Assembly: GCA_020249505.1 (NCBI GenBank)
Contig: JADCFN010000019.1
Coordinates: 1 to 51,576, forward strand
DNA from: Roseomonas sp.
Lineage (GTDB): Bacteria; Pseudomonadota; Alphaproteobacteria; Acetobacterales; Acetobacteraceae
Length of the DNA: 51,576 bases
Direction: 5' to 3'
Shown here: positions 8,848-17,859 of the stretch, piece after piece
Numbering within the stretch: the first letter of the stretch is position 1
How the letters are laid out: the number at the start of each line of letters is the position of its first letter
Program-made: the position numbers and the translations under genes
The notes under the pieces: model-generated
What the model saw: the letters and a program-made list of their open reading frames with translations, nothing else
What the model was told of the DNA's origin: nothing
Databases searched by the model: none

Positions 8848-10685
8848 CACCGTCCCACCGCATAACCTTGCATGCCGCGCGGATTGGCGCCGGCGCGAAT
8901 AGTGCCATCGGCTTCACGCCGCGCGCCAGTCAGCCGCCCTTCGGACCAATCGCCACCCGCTTCCGCCTGATGCCCGCGCGCCTTCAACGCCGTCAGCACC
9001 TCCGGCGCATAGCGGCCTTCAATCACCAGCTTGCCGGGCTTGGCGCCGCGCGGCCAGAAGCTGCTGATCCAATGTTCCGAATGGAAGGAAGGCGCATCAA
9101 TCGCTTCCTGGATATTCATGCCGTGATGCAGCATCCGCAGCAGCATGATGGATTGCCATTGATCTTGCTGCTCTCCGCCCGGCGTGCCGAAGCTCATCCA
9201 GGGCTTGCCATCGCGTAGAACGAGTGCAGGGGAAAGCGTGGTGCGCGGGCGCTTATTCGGCTGCAGGCCATTGGGTAGCGTCTCATCCAGCCAGAACATT
9301 TGGCAGCGCGTGCCAAGGCAGAAGCCAAGCTCAGGAATGGCGGGCGAGGATTGCAGCCAGCCCGCCGATGGTGTCGCGCTTACCATATTCCCGGCCGCAT
9401 CAATCACATCCACATGGCAGGTATCGCCACCCGCGGCACCAAGGCGAGAGACGGTGGGCTCGCCACTGCCGGCAGCCGCGGTCATTTCCTGCGCGCGGCG
9501 GATGGCGGCGGCGTAATCCGTGCGCGGGGTGCGGCCATCCGGTGAACCGGGGCGGAATTCCATGCTGGCAGCAGCGCCAATCAAAGCGCGGCGTGCGGCG
9601 TTATAGGGGGGCGACAGCAGGGTTACCATCGGCACATCAACGAAATTCGGGTCGCCGTAAAAGGCTTCACGATCCGCGAAGGCAAGCTTCATAGCCTCCG
9701 TCACCAGATGGATGAAATCCGCGCCCAGCGGGTCCATCGCCGCGATGTCATCGCCGGCGATCAAGGCCAGGGTTTGCAGCATCGCGGGGCCCTGGCTCCA
9801 GGGGCCGCATTTCAGCACGCGATGGCCGTGGTAATCCAAGCCAAGTGGTTCTTCGATGGTCGCGGACCAATTCGCCAAATCCTGCCCATTCAGCACGGCG
9901 CGGTGGCGGCGGCCCGACGTATCCATTGCTTCTGTCGTGCGGCAGAAACGATCAATCGCTTCCGCCACAAAGCCGCGATACCAGGCCCGCCGCGCAGCTT
10001 CGATTTGCGCCACGCGATCCCCACCCGCCGCTTCCGCTTCGCGCACCACGCCTTCATAGGTATCGGCGAGTGTCGGGTTGGCATAAAGCCCGCCCGGAGC
10101 CGGGCCGCCATTGCGTAGCCACAGCGCGGCCGAGGTTTTCCATTCCGCCTCAAACAAGGGGCGCACCGAATCAATCGTCGCGCGGACACGCGGCACCATC
10201 GGCGCGCCATGGCGCGCATAGCCAATGGCATAGGCAAGGATATCGCGCGGCTTCCAGCTGCCGTGATCGCGCAGCATCAGCATCCAGGCATCAAAGGCGC
10301 CGGGGATGGGCGCGGCCAGCATGCCGGTGCCGGGCATGATTTCATGGCCCAGGCTTTTCATGAGCGCGACATTCAAGCCGGCCGGCGCGGGGCCTTGGCC
10401 GCAAATGGCCTGCTGCTGTCCGGTGCGGGCGCTATGGAGCAAGATGGGGCAGTCGCCGCCCGGGCCGTTCAGATGCGGTTCCACGATTTGCAGCATAAAG
10501 CCGGCAGCGGCGGCGGCATCAAAGGCATTGCCGCCGCGTTCCAGCACCGCCATGCCAACCTGGGAAGCGATCCAATGGGTGGAGGCAACCGCGCCGAAGG
10601 TCCCGCTGATTTCAGGCCGCGTGGTGAAGGCCCGCGCCCCTTCCTTTGCCGGAAAGCCGATGGAGGCAAGGGTAGTCTGGGACAT
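8847..10685 (-). CDS. Gamma-glutamyltransferase family protein (Ntn hydrolase)
   Basis: 612 aa. Family hallmarks include [20 protein letters not shown] and [20 protein letters not shown] near the N-terminus. The expected autocleavage and catalytic Thr lies in [11 protein letters not shown] (about residue 425), which would split the precursor into large and small subunits. [21 protein letters not shown] is the typical small-subunit substrate region. There is no obvious signal peptide, unlike periplasmic Ggt, so it could be a cytoplasmic family member acting on gamma-glutamyl compounds or a related amide. Its stop overlaps the start of the UDP-glucuronate decarboxylase gene, an unusual operon partner. 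Substrate is undetermined. Confidence 0.9.
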   Translation of the reverse strand: MSQTTLASIGFPAKEGARAFTTRPEISGTFGAVASTHWIASQVGMAVLERGGNAFDAAAAAGFMLQIVEPHLNGPGGDCPILLHSARTGQQQAICGQGPAPAGLNVALMKSLGHEIMPGTGMLAAPIPGAFDAWMLMLRDHGSWKPRDILAYAIGYARHGAPMVPRVRATIDSVRPLFEAEWKTSAALWLRNGGPAPGGLYANPTLADTYEGVVREAEAAGGDRVAQIEAARRAWYRGFVAEAIDRFCRTTEAMDTSGRRHRAVLNGQDLANWSATIEEPLGLDYHGHRVLKCGPWSQGPAMLQTLALIAGDDIAAMDPLGADFIHLVTEAMKLAFADREAFYGDPNFVDVPMVTLLSPPYNAARRALIGAAASMEFRPGSPDGRTPRTDYAAAIRRAQEMTAAAGSGEPTVSRLGAAGGDTCHVDVIDAAGNMVSATPSAGWLQSSPAIPELGFCLGTRCQMFWLDETLPNGLQPNKRPRTTLSPALVLRDGKPWMSFGTPGGEQQDQWQSIMLLRMLHHGMNIQEAIDAPSFHSEHWISSFWPRGAKPGKLVIEGRYAPEVLTALKARGHQAEAGGDWSEGRLTGARREADGTIRAGANPRGMQGYAVGR

Positions 10686-10769
10686 GGGCGCTTTTGTTCC
10701 GTTTCTCGGCCGGGCGGGGTTCTGAACCGCCCGGGCCGTTTCTAGGCTAAATGGTCAGAAAGACAAAGA

Positions 10770-11183
10770 TCAGGCCTCGGCCAGGCCGCCATCGGGTTCG
10801 GCGCGCATTTCGGCAAAGACGCCCTTGGCCACGATCATCGCTTCCCGCACCGCGGGTAGGCCGATATAGCCGCAAAGATGCATCAGCGCTTCAGTGAGTT
10901 CATCCTCGCTCCAGCCCATGCGCCGCGCCATCCGCAGATGAATGGTGAGTTCCGGCCAGGCATGGATGGCGGTATCGGAAATGACGCAAATCAGCGCCTT
11001 TGTCTTGAGATCGAGCCCCGGGCGGGACCAAAGCATCCCAAACACAGCCTCGCGCGCATAATCGCCGAATTTTTCCATGATGGGGTCGTCATAAACACCC
11101 TGGGCCATATTCTTGACGGTGGCCTGCCCCATCAGGCGCGTGCGTACCGCATCGCCCTTCTTCCATAGTGCGGATTTGGCCAT
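10770..11183 (-). CDS. Carboxymuconolactone decarboxylase family protein (PcaC-like)
   Basis: 137 aa, all-alpha CMD fold. The core KTKALICVISDTAIHAWPEL, then IHLRMARRMGWSEDELTEAL and LCGYIGLPAVREAM, matches the 4-carboxymuconolactone decarboxylase branch. The CxxC of AhpD-type peroxidase members is absent. No other protocatechuate-pathway gene is nearby, so a true PcaC role is not supported; many such paralogues have unknown substrates. An AGGGAGAGAAACC stretch upstream of the ATG (11184-11196) provides a ribosome-binding site. It is 85 nt from the gamma-glutamyltransferase-like gene downstream and may share its transcript. Confidence 0.85.
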   Translation of the reverse strand: MAKSALWKKGDAVRTRLMGQATVKNMAQGVYDDPIMEKFGDYAREAVFGMLWSRPGLDLKTKALICVISDTAIHAWPELTIHLRMARRMGWSEDELTEALMHLCGYIGLPAVREAMIVAKGVFAEMRAEPDGGLAEA

Positions 11184-11231
11184 GGTTTCTCTCCCTTGGT
11201 TTTGATGAGCAGAAGCCTAGGCTGGCTTGGC

Positions 11232-11612
11232 TCAGCGCGTGAAGACCCACCACAGCAGCGCTCCAGCTGCCAAGACCCAAACCCCGATGATGATGGCGGC
11301 GCCCGCCTTGCTGCGCGGCCTTTCCACCATGCGCTGGGCCGCTGCCCGGCTTTCGGCCATGACATCGGCCGGGATCAGACGCGCGATCAGCGCAATGGCG
11401 ATGGGTAGCAGGATCACCTCATCCACCAGGCCAAGCACCGGAATGGCATCCGGGATCAGGTCAATCGGGGAAAGCGCATAGGCCGCGACCAGAAGCGCCA
11501 GCAGCTTGGCAAACCAGGGCGTGCGCGCGTCACGCGCCGCAATATAAAGCGCCAGACCATCGCGCAACACCAAACGCGCCCAGAAGCGCAAGCGTTGCCA
11601 CAACGCCCTCAC
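11232..11612 (-). CDS. DUF1232 (YkvA-type) small membrane protein
   Basis: 126 aa. The diagnostic segment is AYALSPIDLIPDAIPVLG followed by a hydrophobic helix (VDEVILLPIAIALIARLI); a second helix lies near the C-terminus (AAIIIGVWVLAAGALLWW). Family members are small inner-membrane proteins of unknown biochemical role. Translation starts at GTG 11612, overlapping the stop of the upstream glutamate-synthase-like gene by 4 nt (GTGA), so it is translationally coupled to it. Confidence 0.85.
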   Translation of the reverse strand: MRALWQRLRFWARLVLRDGLALYIAARDARTPWFAKLLALLVAAYALSPIDLIPDAIPVLGLVDEVILLPIAIALIARLIPADVMAESRAAAQRMVERPRSKAGAAIIIGVWVLAAGALLWWVFTR

Positions 11613-13234
11613 TTGCGGCAGGGGGCGAAGCTATGCGCATCCGCCATCGCCCAAGCCTCGGCAAAGCGCGGATCATCCGTGCCGGTGAGCAGGGCGCCGG
11701 GCGGCAGCGTCGGGTAAAGCTCGGCAAAGCTTTTCACGACACTCGGCGAAAGGCGCCGGCTGAAATGGTCCGCGCGCAATTCGGATGGGTGCGCAAGCCC
11801 GACGGCCGCGATCAGTTCATTCAGCGCCTCCAAAGTCGCGGCATGGAATTGATGCACACGTGGCGCCTTGTCTGGCACGCGTAGCGCGCGTTGGCGGGTT
11901 GGGTCTTGTGTTGCCACGCCCGTTGGGCAGTGATCCGTATGGCAGGAAAGCGATTGGATGCAGCCAATGGCGAACATGAAGCCGCGCGCGGCATTGCACC
12001 AATCAGCACCGAGAGCGAGCGCGCGCGCGACATCAAAGGCAGTCGCGATCTTGCCGCTGGCGCCAAGCTTGATCTGATCACGCAACCCAATGCCGATCAG
12101 CGCATTATGGGCGAAGCTTAAACCTTCGCGCAGCGGCATGCCGACATGATCCATGAATTCGAGGGGCGCCGCGCCGGTGCCACCTTCCGCGCCATCAATC
12201 ACGATGAAATCGGGCGCAATCCCGGTTTCGATCATGGCCTTGCAGATGGCGAGGAATTCCCAAGGATGGCCGATGCAAAGCTTGAAGCCCGCTGGCTTGC
12301 CGCCCGACAGGCGCCGCATCTCCGCAATGAAACGCATCATCTCAACCGGGGTGGAAAATGCTTTGTGCACGGGCGGGGACACGCAATCCTGCCCCATCGC
12401 AACACCGCGCGTGGCAGCGATTTCCGCGCTGACCTTGGCAGCCGGCAGCACGCCGCCATGGCCGGGCTTGGCACCTTGGCTGAGCTTGAGTTCCACCATT
12501 TTTACCTGATCGAGGGCCGCGACTTCGGCGAAGCGCTCCGGCGAAAAACTGCCATCCGGATTGCGTGCACTGAAATAGCCGGAACCGATTTCCCAAATCA
12601 GATCACCGCCTGCTTCGCGGTGATAGGGGCTGAGCCCGCCTTCGCCCGTGTCATGCGCAAAGCCGCCGCGCTTGGCGCCTTGGTTCAGGGCGCGAATGGC
12701 ATTGGCGGATAATGATCCGAAACTCATGGCGGAGATATTCAATATGGAAGCGGAATAAGGCCGCGTGCAGGCCGGCCCGCCGATCAGAATGCGCGGCAGA
12801 TCATGGGCGGGCGCGCGGGCGGCCAGCGAATGCTGCAACCATTCAAAGCCCGTGTCATAGACATCATACTGCGTGCCGAAGGGCCGCTTATCCAATTGCT
12901 TCTTCGCGCGTTGATAGACAATGGCGCGCTTGTCGCGGCTGAAGGGTGTGCCGTGCTTTTCATCTTCGAAGAAATATTGCCGCATTTCGGGGCGAATTTC
13001 TTCCATGAGAAACCGCAGTCGCGCGGCGATTGGGTAATTGCGCAGAATGGCATGCGTCGGGTGGAACAGATCGCGCAAGCCAAGCGCGCTGAGCGCCGCC
13101 GCGATGACAAAGCCCAAACCCATCCAGAAACCGGGGGCGACCATTAACGCTAGGCCAAGCAGCAGCGTGGCCAGCAAGGCCAAGCTCAGGCAGATGAAGC
13201 GCGGTGAAAAGGCAAGGCTCAGGCTGCGGGTCAT
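11609..13234 (-). CDS. FMN-binding glutamate synthase family protein (membrane-anchored)
   Basis: 541 aa. Two N-terminal membrane helices (about 12-50, e.g. [20 protein letters not shown]) are followed by a Glu_synthase TIM-barrel like the GltB synthase domain: [35 protein letters not shown], and a FMN-site segment in [32 protein letters not shown] supplies the three cysteines of a 3Fe-4S cluster. There is no class II glutaminase domain and no GltD neighbour, so it is not a complete NADPH-GOGAT. It belongs to the stand-alone family of unknown acceptor and substrate; the barrel may use free ammonia or do different chemistry. It is coupled to the downstream DUF1232 gene by a 4-nt overlap. Confidence 0.9.
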   Translation of the reverse strand: MTRSLSLAFSPRFICLSLALLATLLLGLALMVAPGFWMGLGFVIAAALSALGLRDLFHPTHAILRNYPIAARLRFLMEEIRPEMRQYFFEDEKHGTPFSRDKRAIVYQRAKKQLDKRPFGTQYDVYDTGFEWLQHSLAARAPAHDLPRILIGGPACTRPYSASILNISAMSFGSLSANAIRALNQGAKRGGFAHDTGEGGLSPYHREAGGDLIWEIGSGYFSARNPDGSFSPERFAEVAALDQVKMVELKLSQGAKPGHGGVLPAAKVSAEIAATRGVAMGQDCVSPPVHKAFSTPVEMMRFIAEMRRLSGGKPAGFKLCIGHPWEFLAICKAMIETGIAPDFIVIDGAEGGTGAAPLEFMDHVGMPLREGLSFAHNALIGIGLRDQIKLGASGKIATAFDVARALALGADWCNAARGFMFAIGCIQSLSCHTDHCPTGVATQDPTRQRALRVPDKAPRVHQFHAATLEALNELIAAVGLAHPSELRADHFSRRLSPSVVKSFAELYPTLPPGALLTGTDDPRFAEAWAMADAHSFAPCRK

Positions 13235-13282
13235 GGCGGCACCTTTCGTATCACGCGCAGCATAGACTGGATTGCGCCCGCG

Positions 13283-14227
13283 TCAGCCCAGCAAACCGCG
13301 CCGCTTGATCTCGGCGGCGATGCGCCCGCTTTCATCCAGCGGCGCGCGCGCAAATGGCGCGGGCGCGGCGGCCAAATCCCGCGCCTGGCCCGCTTTAATC
13401 AGGCTCTCCGCCAAGCGCTTGTGGCGCGGCCCAAGCCCGCCCGGATCGGCGATGAAAACCGGCCCCGCCGTGGCCAGTGCTTCCGAGAGCATGGAAACCG
13501 AATCCCCCGTCACCACCACCTGATCCGCCCAGGCGAGGAAGCCCGCATAGGGGTTGGGCGGCGCGTCGCCCCAGCGAAACAGCTTATGCGCATGCCCCGC
13601 CAGCGCCGCCGCCATGGCATCTTCTGCCTCGCGCCCGGTGCGGCGCGATGCGGTGGCCAGCACGCTGCCGGCAAACCCCGCCACCTTGGCCGTGATGGCG
13701 CCGGCAACGCTTGGGTCCATGCCCTCAGCCCGCGGTGGCCCGCCCATCAGCAAGGCGACGCGCGGGGAAGGCAGCGCAGCAAGTGCGGCAAATTCCGCCC
13801 GCGCGGCTGCCAGCCTTTCGGGCGACATCCGATGCGCCGCGCCCAGAATGGGCAGGATATTGGGCGCAGGCTTCGGCGCATCATGCCGGCCAATCACCAG
13901 CAAATCGAAGCGTGCCGCGCCAAAGCCGGGGCGCATGCAATGCACCAGCCGCACGCCCTTTTGCTTCAACCAAAGCGCGACCGGTGCGCTCCGCCGCCCC
14001 GCCGATATCACCAAGGCCGGCCAGGGGGGCGTGAAGGCCGCGCGGGCTTCGGGGGTCAGGCCCGTCAAGCTTGGCAAGGGCAAAGGCAGCCGCGCCAGCG
14101 CCCCCCAGGCCAAATCCACCCGACGGAAGGGTTCACCCAGCCTTTCGGCAATGCCCAAAGCCTGCGCCGCCGTACCGGCGCGCGGGTCCGCCAGCACCCA
14201 AATCCGGGGCGACTCGGCCAGGGTCAT
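13283..14227 (-). CDS. ELM1/DUF1022 family protein (possible GT-B glycosyltransferase)
   Basis: 314 aa. The family pattern is [20 protein letters not shown] at the N-terminus, [17 protein letters not shown], a conserved His/Pro region [10 protein letters not shown], and [11 protein letters not shown] starting the second Rossmann-like half. The C-terminal [20 protein letters not shown] with GPVFI resembles the nucleotide-sugar site of GT-B enzymes. The family is named for a plant mitochondrial fission protein, but bacterial members are thought to act in envelope glycan assembly; that is family-level inference. It is divergent from pyrE with a 54-nt gap that must hold both 5' regions. Confidence 0.82.
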   Translation of the reverse strand: MTLAESPRIWVLADPRAGTAAQALGIAERLGEPFRRVDLAWGALARLPLPLPSLTGLTPEARAAFTPPWPALVISAGRRSAPVALWLKQKGVRLVHCMRPGFGAARFDLLVIGRHDAPKPAPNILPILGAAHRMSPERLAAARAEFAALAALPSPRVALLMGGPPRAEGMDPSVAGAITAKVAGFAGSVLATASRRTGREAEDAMAAALAGHAHKLFRWGDAPPNPYAGFLAWADQVVVTGDSVSMLSEALATAGPVFIADPGGLGPRHKRLAESLIKAGQARDLAAAPAPFARAPLDESGRIAAEIKRRGLLG

Positions 14228-14281
14228 GGACGCCGCCGCCCCAGCGCATTACCAAAGCCCGGAAAGAGAGGAGCCCTATCC

Positions 14282-15004
14282 ATGCCCGCCCTTCATGCCT
14301 CCGACTGGGACCGCGACGCGGCGCTCACCACCGCGCGTATCCTGCTTGAAATCAAGGCGGTGAATTTCCGCCCGGAAGAGCCCTACACCTTTACCAGCGG
14401 CTGGAAGAGCCCCGTTTATATTGACTGCCGCAAAATCATCTCCTTCCCGCGGGCGCGCAACCGGATTTGCGATCTGGGTGTGGAAAAGATCGGCCGGCAT
14501 GTCGGCTATGAATCGATTGACGTGGTGGTGGGCGGTGAGACGGCGGGGATTCCCTTCGGCGCCTGGATCGCGGATCGCATGCTGGCCCCCATGGCCTATG
14601 TGCGGAAAAAGCCGAAGGGCTTTGGCCGCAATGCGCTGATTGAAGGCGAAGTGCCTGTTGGCCAGCGCACGCTGCTGGTGGAAGATTTGACCACCGATGG
14701 CGCCTCAAAGATTCGTTTCGCGAATGCCTTGCGTGATGCCGGCGCCATTTGTGATCATACCTTTGTTGTCTTCTATTACGGTGTCTTCCCTGGTTCCTTT
14801 GAAACCATGAAGGGCATGGGCCTGAACCTGCATCACCTCTGCACCTGGTGGGATGTGCTGGAGGTGTGCCGAGAGCGCCCCTATTTCAGCGAAGGCGCCT
14901 TGAAGGAAGTGCGGAAATTCCTGGAAGACCCGGTGCAATGGTCCAAGGCAAATGGCGGGATCGGTAGCGCGGAAGAAGCCAAGGCCAAGGCTTCAGGAGA
15001 GTAG
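14282..15004 (+). CDS. pyrE: Orotate phosphoribosyltransferase
   Basis: 240 aa. It joins orotate to PRPP, giving OMP in de novo pyrimidine synthesis, in the cytoplasm. Seen: [20 protein letters not shown] (substrate loop), [17 protein letters not shown], the flexible-loop [17 protein letters not shown], and the PRPP signature [16 protein letters not shown]. The frame is open far upstream, but ATG 14282 is preceded by GAGAGGAG (14266-14273) at 8 nt and begins the homologous N-terminus, so it is the start chosen. The length and the [10 protein letters not shown] region fit alphaproteobacterial PyrE. Confidence 0.95.
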   Translation: MPALHASDWDRDAALTTARILLEIKAVNFRPEEPYTFTSGWKSPVYIDCRKIISFPRARNRICDLGVEKIGRHVGYESIDVVVGGETAGIPFGAWIADRMLAPMAYVRKKPKGFGRNALIEGEVPVGQRTLLVEDLTTDGASKIRFANALRDAGAICDHTFVVFYYGVFPGSFETMKGMGLNLHHLCTWWDVLEVCRERPYFSEGALKEVRKFLEDPVQWSKANGGIGSAEEAKAKASGE

Positions 15005-15050
15005 TGCCCGAGCCGCCATTGGATGACAGAAATTTCATTTTGTTGGTGTG

Positions 15051-15076
15051 TGCAGACGGAAAACCCGCCGTCTGCA
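15051..15076 (+). terminator. Hairpin downstream of pyrE
   Basis: TGCAGACGG (15051-15059) and CCGTCTGCA (15068-15076) form a perfect 9-bp stem with an 8-nt loop, 46 nt after the pyrE stop. Only ATTTG follows, so the T-run is poor; a likely 3'-end hairpin or weak terminator. Confidence 0.5.
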
Positions 15077-15145
15077 ATTTGAATGGTCAGGGCCTTGGCT
15101 AATCGTGCTAAAGAAAAGCCCGATTCGCTCAGGAAGGTTGAACCC

Positions 15146-15397
15146 ATGATGAAACGCTTTTTGCTTCTTGCCGCCCTTGGTGGCCTGATGGCCGCGACCA
15201 GCGCCCTACCGGCTGATGCCGCGCCGCGGCGCGCCGCTGATGGTACGGAAGCCGCTGCCAGCAGCACGCAGCGCAACCAATCCACGCGCAACCGCAGCGC
15301 TTCCCAGGGCCAGAAGGCCAATCGGCAGAATCGCAGCAATAGCGCGAATAAGGCCAACCGCCAACGTACGCCGCGCAGCGGCGCAGCGGCCGGCTAA
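15146..15397 (+). CDS. Small secreted basic low-complexity protein
   Basis: 83 aa from ATG 15146, with AGGAAGG (15131-15137) 8 nt upstream. A clear signal peptide (KRFLLLAALGGLMAATSALPADA) ends in a signal peptidase I site around residue 25. The mature 57 residues are almost only Arg, Asn, Ser, Gln, Ala and Lys, with no Cys or aromatic residues, so they are probably disordered and strongly positive. I do not recognise it. A polycation of this kind could bind DNA, LPS or cell-wall polyanions in the periplasm; that is inference from composition. Its own hairpin-separated position after pyrE suggests separate transcription. Confidence 0.65.
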   Translation: MMKRFLLLAALGGLMAATSALPADAAPRRAADGTEAAASSTQRNQSTRNRSASQGQKANRQNRSNSANKANRQRTPRSGAAAG

Positions 15398-15630
15398 GTG
15401 CCACCTATTCCGGGCGGGCCATCCCTGGCGCTGCCCGATGCGGGTCTTGGTGCGAGCACTGGCATATTGATCGCAACCCTGGCCCATGCTGGGTTGTGCA
15501 AACCTGTTCGCATGTCGGGGATGAAATCATTTTCGGTACCAGTTAAGCGTAATGCCGCCATCGGTGTTTCGGATTGCTTCGCCTTTCGAAGCCCGATGAC
15601 CAAGGAACGGAAGCAGGGGGGCTCGGCACG
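15398..15630. other. Intergenic region without a recognisable gene
   Basis: 233 nt between the small secreted protein and the ArsC-like gene. I see no tRNA, hairpin with T-run or credible coding region. The last 15 nt contain the GGAAGCAGGGGGG stretch that serves as ribosome-binding site for the next gene. Confidence 0.5.
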
Positions 15631-15981
15631 ATGCGCGTGAAAATTCATGGCATTCGCAATTGCGATACCATCAAAAAGGCGCGCGCTTGGCTTGATATGA
15701 ATGGCATCGCGCATGATTTTCATGATTATAAGATTTCAGGCATAGAAGCGGATATGCTGCAGTCTTGGGTTGGACGCGCCGGTTGGGAAGCCGTGCTGAA
15801 CCGCCACGGCACAAGCTTTCGCAAGCTACCCGATGCGCGCAAGCAGGATCTGGATGAGACCCGCGCTATCGCCCTCATGCTCGCCGAACCCAGCATGATC
15901 AGGCGTCCGATACTGACCCAAGGCAATCTTCTGGTGATTGGCTTTGATCCGGCGCGCTATACCAAGGCCCTGCTAGGATAA
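15631..15981 (+). CDS. ArsC/Spx/YffB family thioredoxin-fold protein
   Basis: 116 aa, ATG 15631 behind a GGGGGG-containing ribosome-binding site. The N-terminus VKIHGIRNCDTIKKARAWLD has the family's single redox Cys in RNCDTIKKA. Further marks are a YKISGIEADMLQSWV helix, then RKLPDARKQDL, and the C-terminal IRRPILTQGNLLVIGF, matching the cis-Pro and Arg of the fold. It resembles the YffB/ArsC-related group more than true arsenate reductases: no ars gene is near and the catalytic Arg pattern of ArsC is not complete. Probable role: thiol redox or glutathione-linked chemistry. Confidence 0.83.
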   Translation: MRVKIHGIRNCDTIKKARAWLDMNGIAHDFHDYKISGIEADMLQSWVGRAGWEAVLNRHGTSFRKLPDARKQDLDETRAIALMLAEPSMIRRPILTQGNLLVIGFDPARYTKALLG

Positions 15982-16030
15982 TTGCTGCCGCGGGTGCTTG
16001 GCTGCCTCAAAAGGACCATCTCCTGCCTAT

Positions 16031-17815
16031 ATGTACCTTTTGGCAGGTCAACAAATAGGTTTTGGGGTGGCTGAGGGGCTCAATATTCAGGCGTATAGCG
16101 ATGCGCTGGTCGTGCTCGGCACGGCGGGCGTGATCGTGCCTCTATTGCGCCGCGTCGGTGTCAGCCCAGTGCTTGGCTATCTTGGCGCGGGGGCGCTGCT
16201 CGGGCCGCTCGCGCTGGGGTCCTTCATCAATGACTACCCGCTGCTTTATTGGTTCACAGTGATTGACGCGAAAAGCGTTACCGCGATTGCGGAACTTGGC
16301 GTGGTCTTTCTGCTGTTCCTGATTGGGCTTGAGCTTTCCTTTGATCGCCTGAAAGCGATGCGCCGGCTGGTGCTGGGCCTGGGTGGACTGCAATTGGCGA
16401 TTACCTTTGTGGTTCTGAGCCTGCTTGCGCTGCTGCTTGGCTTCAGCCCAGGCATCGCCGCGGTGCTGGCCGCCTGCCTGGCACTTTCTTCCACCGCCAT
16501 TGTGCTGGAATTGCTGGCGCAGCAGGAAAGGTTGCTCACCAGCGGCGGCCGCGCCAGTTTTTCCATCCTCCTTGCGCAGGATGTCGCGGTGGTGCCCATC
16601 CTGCTGTTTATCGGCATCCTGGGCGCCAAGGGGGGCAGTTCCGTATTGCTCAGCATCGCCATCGCCTTGGGGCAGGCTTTGCTGGTGCTGGCGCTGATTG
16701 TTCTGGTGGGGCGCGTGGTGCTGCGCCCGCTGTTTCGCCTGGTGGGGGGGCAGCGTTCCGAGGAACTCTTTATCGCCGCCGTGCTGTTTGTGATTGTTGC
16801 GACCGGCATCATGGCCGCGATGGCTGGGCTTTCCATGGCGATTGGGGCCTTTGTCGCCGGGCTATTGTTGGCTGAGACCGAATATCGCCGCGCGGTGCAG
16901 GCGACGATTGAGCCCTTCAAGGGCCTGCTGCTTGGCATTTTTTTCTTCAGCGTGGGCATGAGCATTGATTTCCGCGCGGTGATGCGCGAACCCGTGCTGC
17001 TGCTTGGCCTTGCGCTTGGCCTTGTGCTGCTGAAGGCGGGCATTGTTTACGCGCTGGCGCGGTATTTCGCGCTAACCCGCGCGGCGGCTTTGGAAACGGC
17101 TTTGCTGCTTGGCCCTGGCGGTGAATTCGCTTTTGTCGGTATTGGGCTTGCGACGGGCCTCGCGCTGATTGAGCCGAAGCTGGCCAGTTTTATTTTGGCG
17201 GCGATCAGCCTGAGTATGGCGTTGCTGCCCTTGCTTTCCGCGCTGGCGCGGCGCGTAGCGCCCTTGCTGGAAGAAACCCGGCCCAAGGACCCAGAGCTTG
17301 AGGCCCTGCCGGGCGCGCAGCAGGGCCATGCCATCATCATCGGCTATGGGCGCGTGGGCAAAACAGTGGCCGCGCTGCTCCGCCAACATGGCTTGCGGCA
17401 GATCGCGGTGGATAATGACCCCGCAACCGTGGCCCGCGCGCGCCGCGCCAATGAGGAAGTGTTCTTCGGCGATGCCGCGCGCCCGGCCTTTTTGCAGGCT
17501 TGTGGCCTTGCTTCGGCGCAAAGCGTCATCATCACCATTAATCTTACGCCGCAGATAGATCAGATTGTCAGTGCCATTCGCACAGCGCGGCCGGATTTGC
17601 CCATCATCTCCCGCGCGCGGGATGCGGCGCATGCGCGCCACCTTTATGCACAGGGTGTGAGTGAGACAGTGCCGGAGACAATTGAAGCCAGCCTGCAATT
17701 ATCCGAAGCGGCACTGGTATCGCTTGGCGTGCCGATGGGGCGCGTGATTGCCTCCATCCACCAGAAACGCGCCGATTTCGCTGAGGAATTGCGCAGCGCC
17801 GCGCGCGGGGCTTAA
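16031..17815 (+). CDS. CPA2-family K+/H+ antiporter with TrkA-N domain (KefB/KefC-like)
   Basis: 594 aa from ATG 16031; an in-frame TTG at 15998 would add 11 residues and cannot be excluded. About 12 membrane helices occupy residues 20-410. Ion-path features include LGYLGAGALLGPLALG, LELLAQQERLLTSGGR and the CPA2 core ILLAQDVAVVPILLF with the ion-binding Asp. A cytoplasmic regulatory domain follows with AIIIGYGRVGKTVAALLRQHG (NAD/nucleotide Rossmann motif) and the acidic strand end IAVDNDPATVARARR. These proteins extrude K+ in exchange for protons, protecting against electrophiles or pH stress. No KefF/KefG ancillary protein is adjacent. Confidence 0.93.
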   Translation: MYLLAGQQIGFGVAEGLNIQAYSDALVVLGTAGVIVPLLRRVGVSPVLGYLGAGALLGPLALGSFINDYPLLYWFTVIDAKSVTAIAELGVVFLLFLIGLELSFDRLKAMRRLVLGLGGLQLAITFVVLSLLALLLGFSPGIAAVLAACLALSSTAIVLELLAQQERLLTSGGRASFSILLAQDVAVVPILLFIGILGAKGGSSVLLSIAIALGQALLVLALIVLVGRVVLRPLFRLVGGQRSEELFIAAVLFVIVATGIMAAMAGLSMAIGAFVAGLLLAETEYRRAVQATIEPFKGLLLGIFFFSVGMSIDFRAVMREPVLLLGLALGLVLLKAGIVYALARYFALTRAAALETALLLGPGGEFAFVGIGLATGLALIEPKLASFILAAISLSMALLPLLSALARRVAPLLEETRPKDPELEALPGAQQGHAIIIGYGRVGKTVAALLRQHGLRQIAVDNDPATVARARRANEEVFFGDAARPAFLQACGLASAQSVIITINLTPQIDQIVSAIRTARPDLPIISRARDAAHARHLYAQGVSETVPETIEASLQLSEAALVSLGVPMGRVIASIHQKRADFAEELRSAARGA

Positions 17816-17859
17816 GCCTATTCTGGCTTGTCGGTGCCGGACGCCGAACCTGGTTCAAG

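Noticed and set aside
10770-11183. PcaC of the protocatechuate pathway
   Set aside because: Family match only; no other beta-ketoadipate genes are in the window.
13421-14281. Long open frame continuous with pyrE to the left
   Set aside because: It is antisense to the ELM1-like gene; homology and a good ribosome-binding site put the pyrE start at 14282.
15398-15640. 80-codon plus-strand frame between the small secreted protein and the ArsC-like gene
   Set aside because: No ribosome-binding site, no recognisable features, and it ends inside the next gene's start region.
15631-15981. Arsenate reductase
   Set aside because: Only the general ArsC/Spx fold is visible, with no ars genes nearby, so arsenate as substrate is not supported.
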